Of a stretch of DNA of 64,000 nucleotides, positions 62,396 to 64,000 are shown piece after piece. The notes under the pieces were generated by a model, which ran no database searches, was not told the origin of the DNA, and saw only the letters and a program-made list of their open reading frames with translations. The number at the start of each line of letters is the position of its first letter. Position 1 is the first letter of the stretch. A program made the position numbers and the translations under genes. Origin of the DNA: Leptospiraceae bacterium (GTDB lineage: Bacteria; Spirochaetota; Leptospiria; Leptospirales; Leptospiraceae); contig JABTUZ010000002.1 in NCBI GenBank assembly GCA_015075105.1, positions 468,001-532,000 on the forward strand. Reading direction: 5' to 3'.

Positions 62396-63766
62396 ATGGA
62401 AAAAATTAATAAAATTACACTATCAGAAAAAGAAATTCCCAAATCTTGGTATAATATTCAGGCAGATATGCCGAATCCTATGTTGCCTCCACTCCACCCG
62501 GGAACAAAACAACCTGTTGGCCCTGAAGACCTTGCACCACTTTTCCCAATGGAGCTAATTAAGCAGGAAGTTTCTCGTGAGCGTTATATCGAAATCCCTG
62601 AAGAAGTGATAGATATATACAAAGTTTGGAGACCGACTCCTTTATTTAGGGCGTATAGACTCGAAAAAATGTTGGATACTCCAGCAAAGATTTACTATAA
62701 ATACGAAGGGGTGAGCCCAGCTGGGTCGCATAAACCTAATACTGCAGTTCCTCAAGCCTACTATAATAAAAAACAAGGCGTAAAAAGAATTACTACTGAA
62801 ACCGGCGCAGGCCAATGGGGCAGTGCGCTCAGCTATGCTTGTAATATTTTTGGAATAGAATTAGAAGTGTATATGGTAAAAGTTAGTTTCGAGCAAAAAC
62901 CGTATAGAAAAACTCTGATGAATACTTGGGGAGCAAAAGTATTCGCTTCACCATCTGACAGGACAGATGCAGGAAAATTAATTTTATCAAAAGATCCAAA
63001 ATCTCCAGGTAGCCTTGGGATTGCTATTTCTGAGGCAGTTGAGCTTGCAGCAAAAGATGAGGATACCAAATACGCGCTCGGAAGTGTTTTAAATCACGTT
63101 TTACTTCACCAGACAATCGTGGGACAAGAGGCACTTTTGCAAATGGAGAAAGCTGGAGACTTGCCCGATGTAGTGATTGCGCCTTTTGGTGGTGGTTCCA
63201 ACTTTGCAGGAATAAGTTTTCCTTTTTTAAAATTAAATTTTACGGATAACAAAAAAATTCGTTGTATTGCGGTTGAGCCTGCGTCTTGCCCTAAACTTAC
63301 CAAAGGGGAATTTAGATACGATTTTGGAGATAGTATCGGCATGACTCCACTAATTCCGATGTACACTCTCGGTCATTCTTTTGTTCCTCCTTCTATCCAT
63401 GCGGGTGGGCTTAGATACCACGGTGCAGGCGCGATAGTGAGTCAATTATTGAAAGATAAGCTAATAGAAGCTGTGGCTATTCAACAAAAAGAGTGCTTTG
63501 AAGCGGGTGTTGCATTTACTAAAGCAGAAGGAATTTTACCTGCTCCAGAGGCGACACACGGCATAGCAGAGGTATTTCGTCAGGCAAAAAAAGCAAAAGA
63601 AGAAGGTAAGTCTAAAACGATATTATTCAATCTTTGTGGACATGGGTATTTGGACCTTGGAGCTTATGAAGATTATTTTTCGGGAAAGTTAGTTGATCAT
63701 AATTTAAGTGATGAAGAAGTAAAAAAATACTTAGTTGACCTTGAAGGATTTCCTAAAGCTATTTAG
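62396..63766 (+). CDS. TrpB2-type tryptophan synthase beta chain-like PLP enzyme
   Basis: About 456 residues. The PLP-lysine segment reads [17 protein letters not shown], the TrpB2 form, followed by [15 protein letters not shown] and the phosphate-binding glycine loop FGGGSNFAG. TrpB2 converts indole plus serine to tryptophan, often without a TrpA partner, and no trpA is nearby. I start at ATG 62396 (AAGGA eleven bases upstream), though an ATG at 62366 is in frame. It could be a duplicate beside a classical TrpB elsewhere. Confidence 0.88.
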   Translation: MEKINKITLSEKEIPKSWYNIQADMPNPMLPPLHPGTKQPVGPEDLAPLFPMELIKQEVSRERYIEIPEEVIDIYKVWRPTPLFRAYRLEKMLDTPAKIYYKYEGVSPAGSHKPNTAVPQAYYNKKQGVKRITTETGAGQWGSALSYACNIFGIELEVYMVKVSFEQKPYRKTLMNTWGAKVFASPSDRTDAGKLILSKDPKSPGSLGIAISEAVELAAKDEDTKYALGSVLNHVLLHQTIVGQEALLQMEKAGDLPDVVIAPFGGGSNFAGISFPFLKLNFTDNKKIRCIAVEPASCPKLTKGEFRYDFGDSIGMTPLIPMYTLGHSFVPPSIHAGGLRYHGAGAIVSQLLKDKLIEAVAIQQKECFEAGVAFTKAEGILPAPEATHGIAEVFRQAKKAKEEGKSKTILFNLCGHGYLDLGAYEDYFSGKLVDHNLSDEEVKKYLVDLEGFPKAI

Positions 63767-63829
63767 TTTTTTTATTGGCACCCGAGTAAACGCCTTATAG
63801 AATTTGAAATTTTGCTAAAATATAGGTTC

Positions 63830-64000
63830 GTGGAAATTTACTCAAAACGACTTTTTGCTGCGATACCGTTTCTATTTTTATTTGAAATAATTTTTTTCTC
63901 TTTCGAAATTTTTCCTCAGGAAAAAAATATCATAGAAAAAGATAAATCTGCCACGGAATTAAAAGAAAAAAGTTTAGAGCTTGAAAAAGAAAATGAAGAA
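63830..64000 (+). CDS. Start of a secreted protein gene running off the right edge (partial)
   Basis: A GTG at 63830 with AGG close upstream opens 57 codons with no stop before the window ends. The first 35 residues are a probable signal peptide (FAAIPFLFLFEIIFFSFEIF), followed by a charged Lys/Glu-rich stretch (SLELEKENEE) likely to be helical. Product cannot be named from the visible part. Confidence 0.6.
   Translation, partial: MEIYSKRLFAAIPFLFLFEIIFFSFEIFPQEKNIIEKDKSATELKEKSLELEKENEE

Overview
This is an AT-rich chromosomal window (about one-third G+C by eye) around a replication origin. The order dnaA-dnaN-recF-DciA-gyrB-gyrA, an oriC-proximal rsmG-parA-parB cluster, a bactofilin beside an M23-like protein, a DUF3332 protein, Cys-rich MORN repeats and SpoIIE-type phosphatases with TPR tails together suggest a Leptospiraceae-like spirochaete. 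The lineage is an inference from gene content. No insertion sequence, prophage or CRISPR array was seen.

Layout. 1-9.6 kb: metabolic and housekeeping genes (ArgD-type aminotransferase, phosphohexomutase, a solute-binding lipoprotein, a GH13 enzyme, an MBL-fold hydrolase, SerS, TatD). 9.7-11.6 kb: a LytM-like membrane protein that has lost its metal-site histidines, a bactofilin and a YaaR/DUF327 protein in one operon. 11.6-16.9 kb: ParB, ParA, RsmG and MnmG, with one perfect and one near-perfect parS site embedded in coding sequence. 17-28.5 kb: IlvE, a DNA polymerase III delta'-like protein, DnaA, DnaN, RecF, DciA, GyrB, GyrA and Dus, all on the + strand. The likely origin is the dnaA-dnaN gap (20269-20481). 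28.6-42.4 kb: accessory and envelope genes, including PilZ, SUFU-domain, a CPA2 antiporter, a MORN protein, a four-gene operon with lipoproteins/TPR/PEGA, a gluzincin, and an MBOAT acyltransferase with a partner. 42.4-50.2 kb: two large paralogous PP2C/SpoIIE-TPR phosphatases, a small Cys-rich secreted protein and a PhaR-like regulator. 50.2-55.5 kb: HEAT protein, two tRNAs, a bifunctional nuclease, a phasin-like protein, an MFS transporter and a possible GT-C membrane protein. 55.5-64 kb: RND pump plus TolC-like lipoprotein (no adaptor), CstA, TrpB2 and a truncated gene.

Main points of interest. (1) An 11-12-base motif (AAAGAGACATAA) recurs in front of dnaA, dnaN, parA and the LytM-bactofilin operon, while DnaA's DNA-binding signature is atypical, so it is a candidate lineage-specific DnaA box or origin regulon site. 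(2) A 28-base operator/promoter repeat precedes both a MORN gene and a four-gene envelope operon, and three of the proteins under these two promoters share a small beta-rich module not recognised here. This is the best candidate for an undescribed system. (3) The TolC-like gene has an intact lipoprotein signal upstream of its first ATG, reachable only by an ATT start or a one-base frameshift. (4) An 88-base element upstream of the antiporter gene recurs upstream of the TolC gene. (5) GyrA has Phe at the position of E. coli Ser83.
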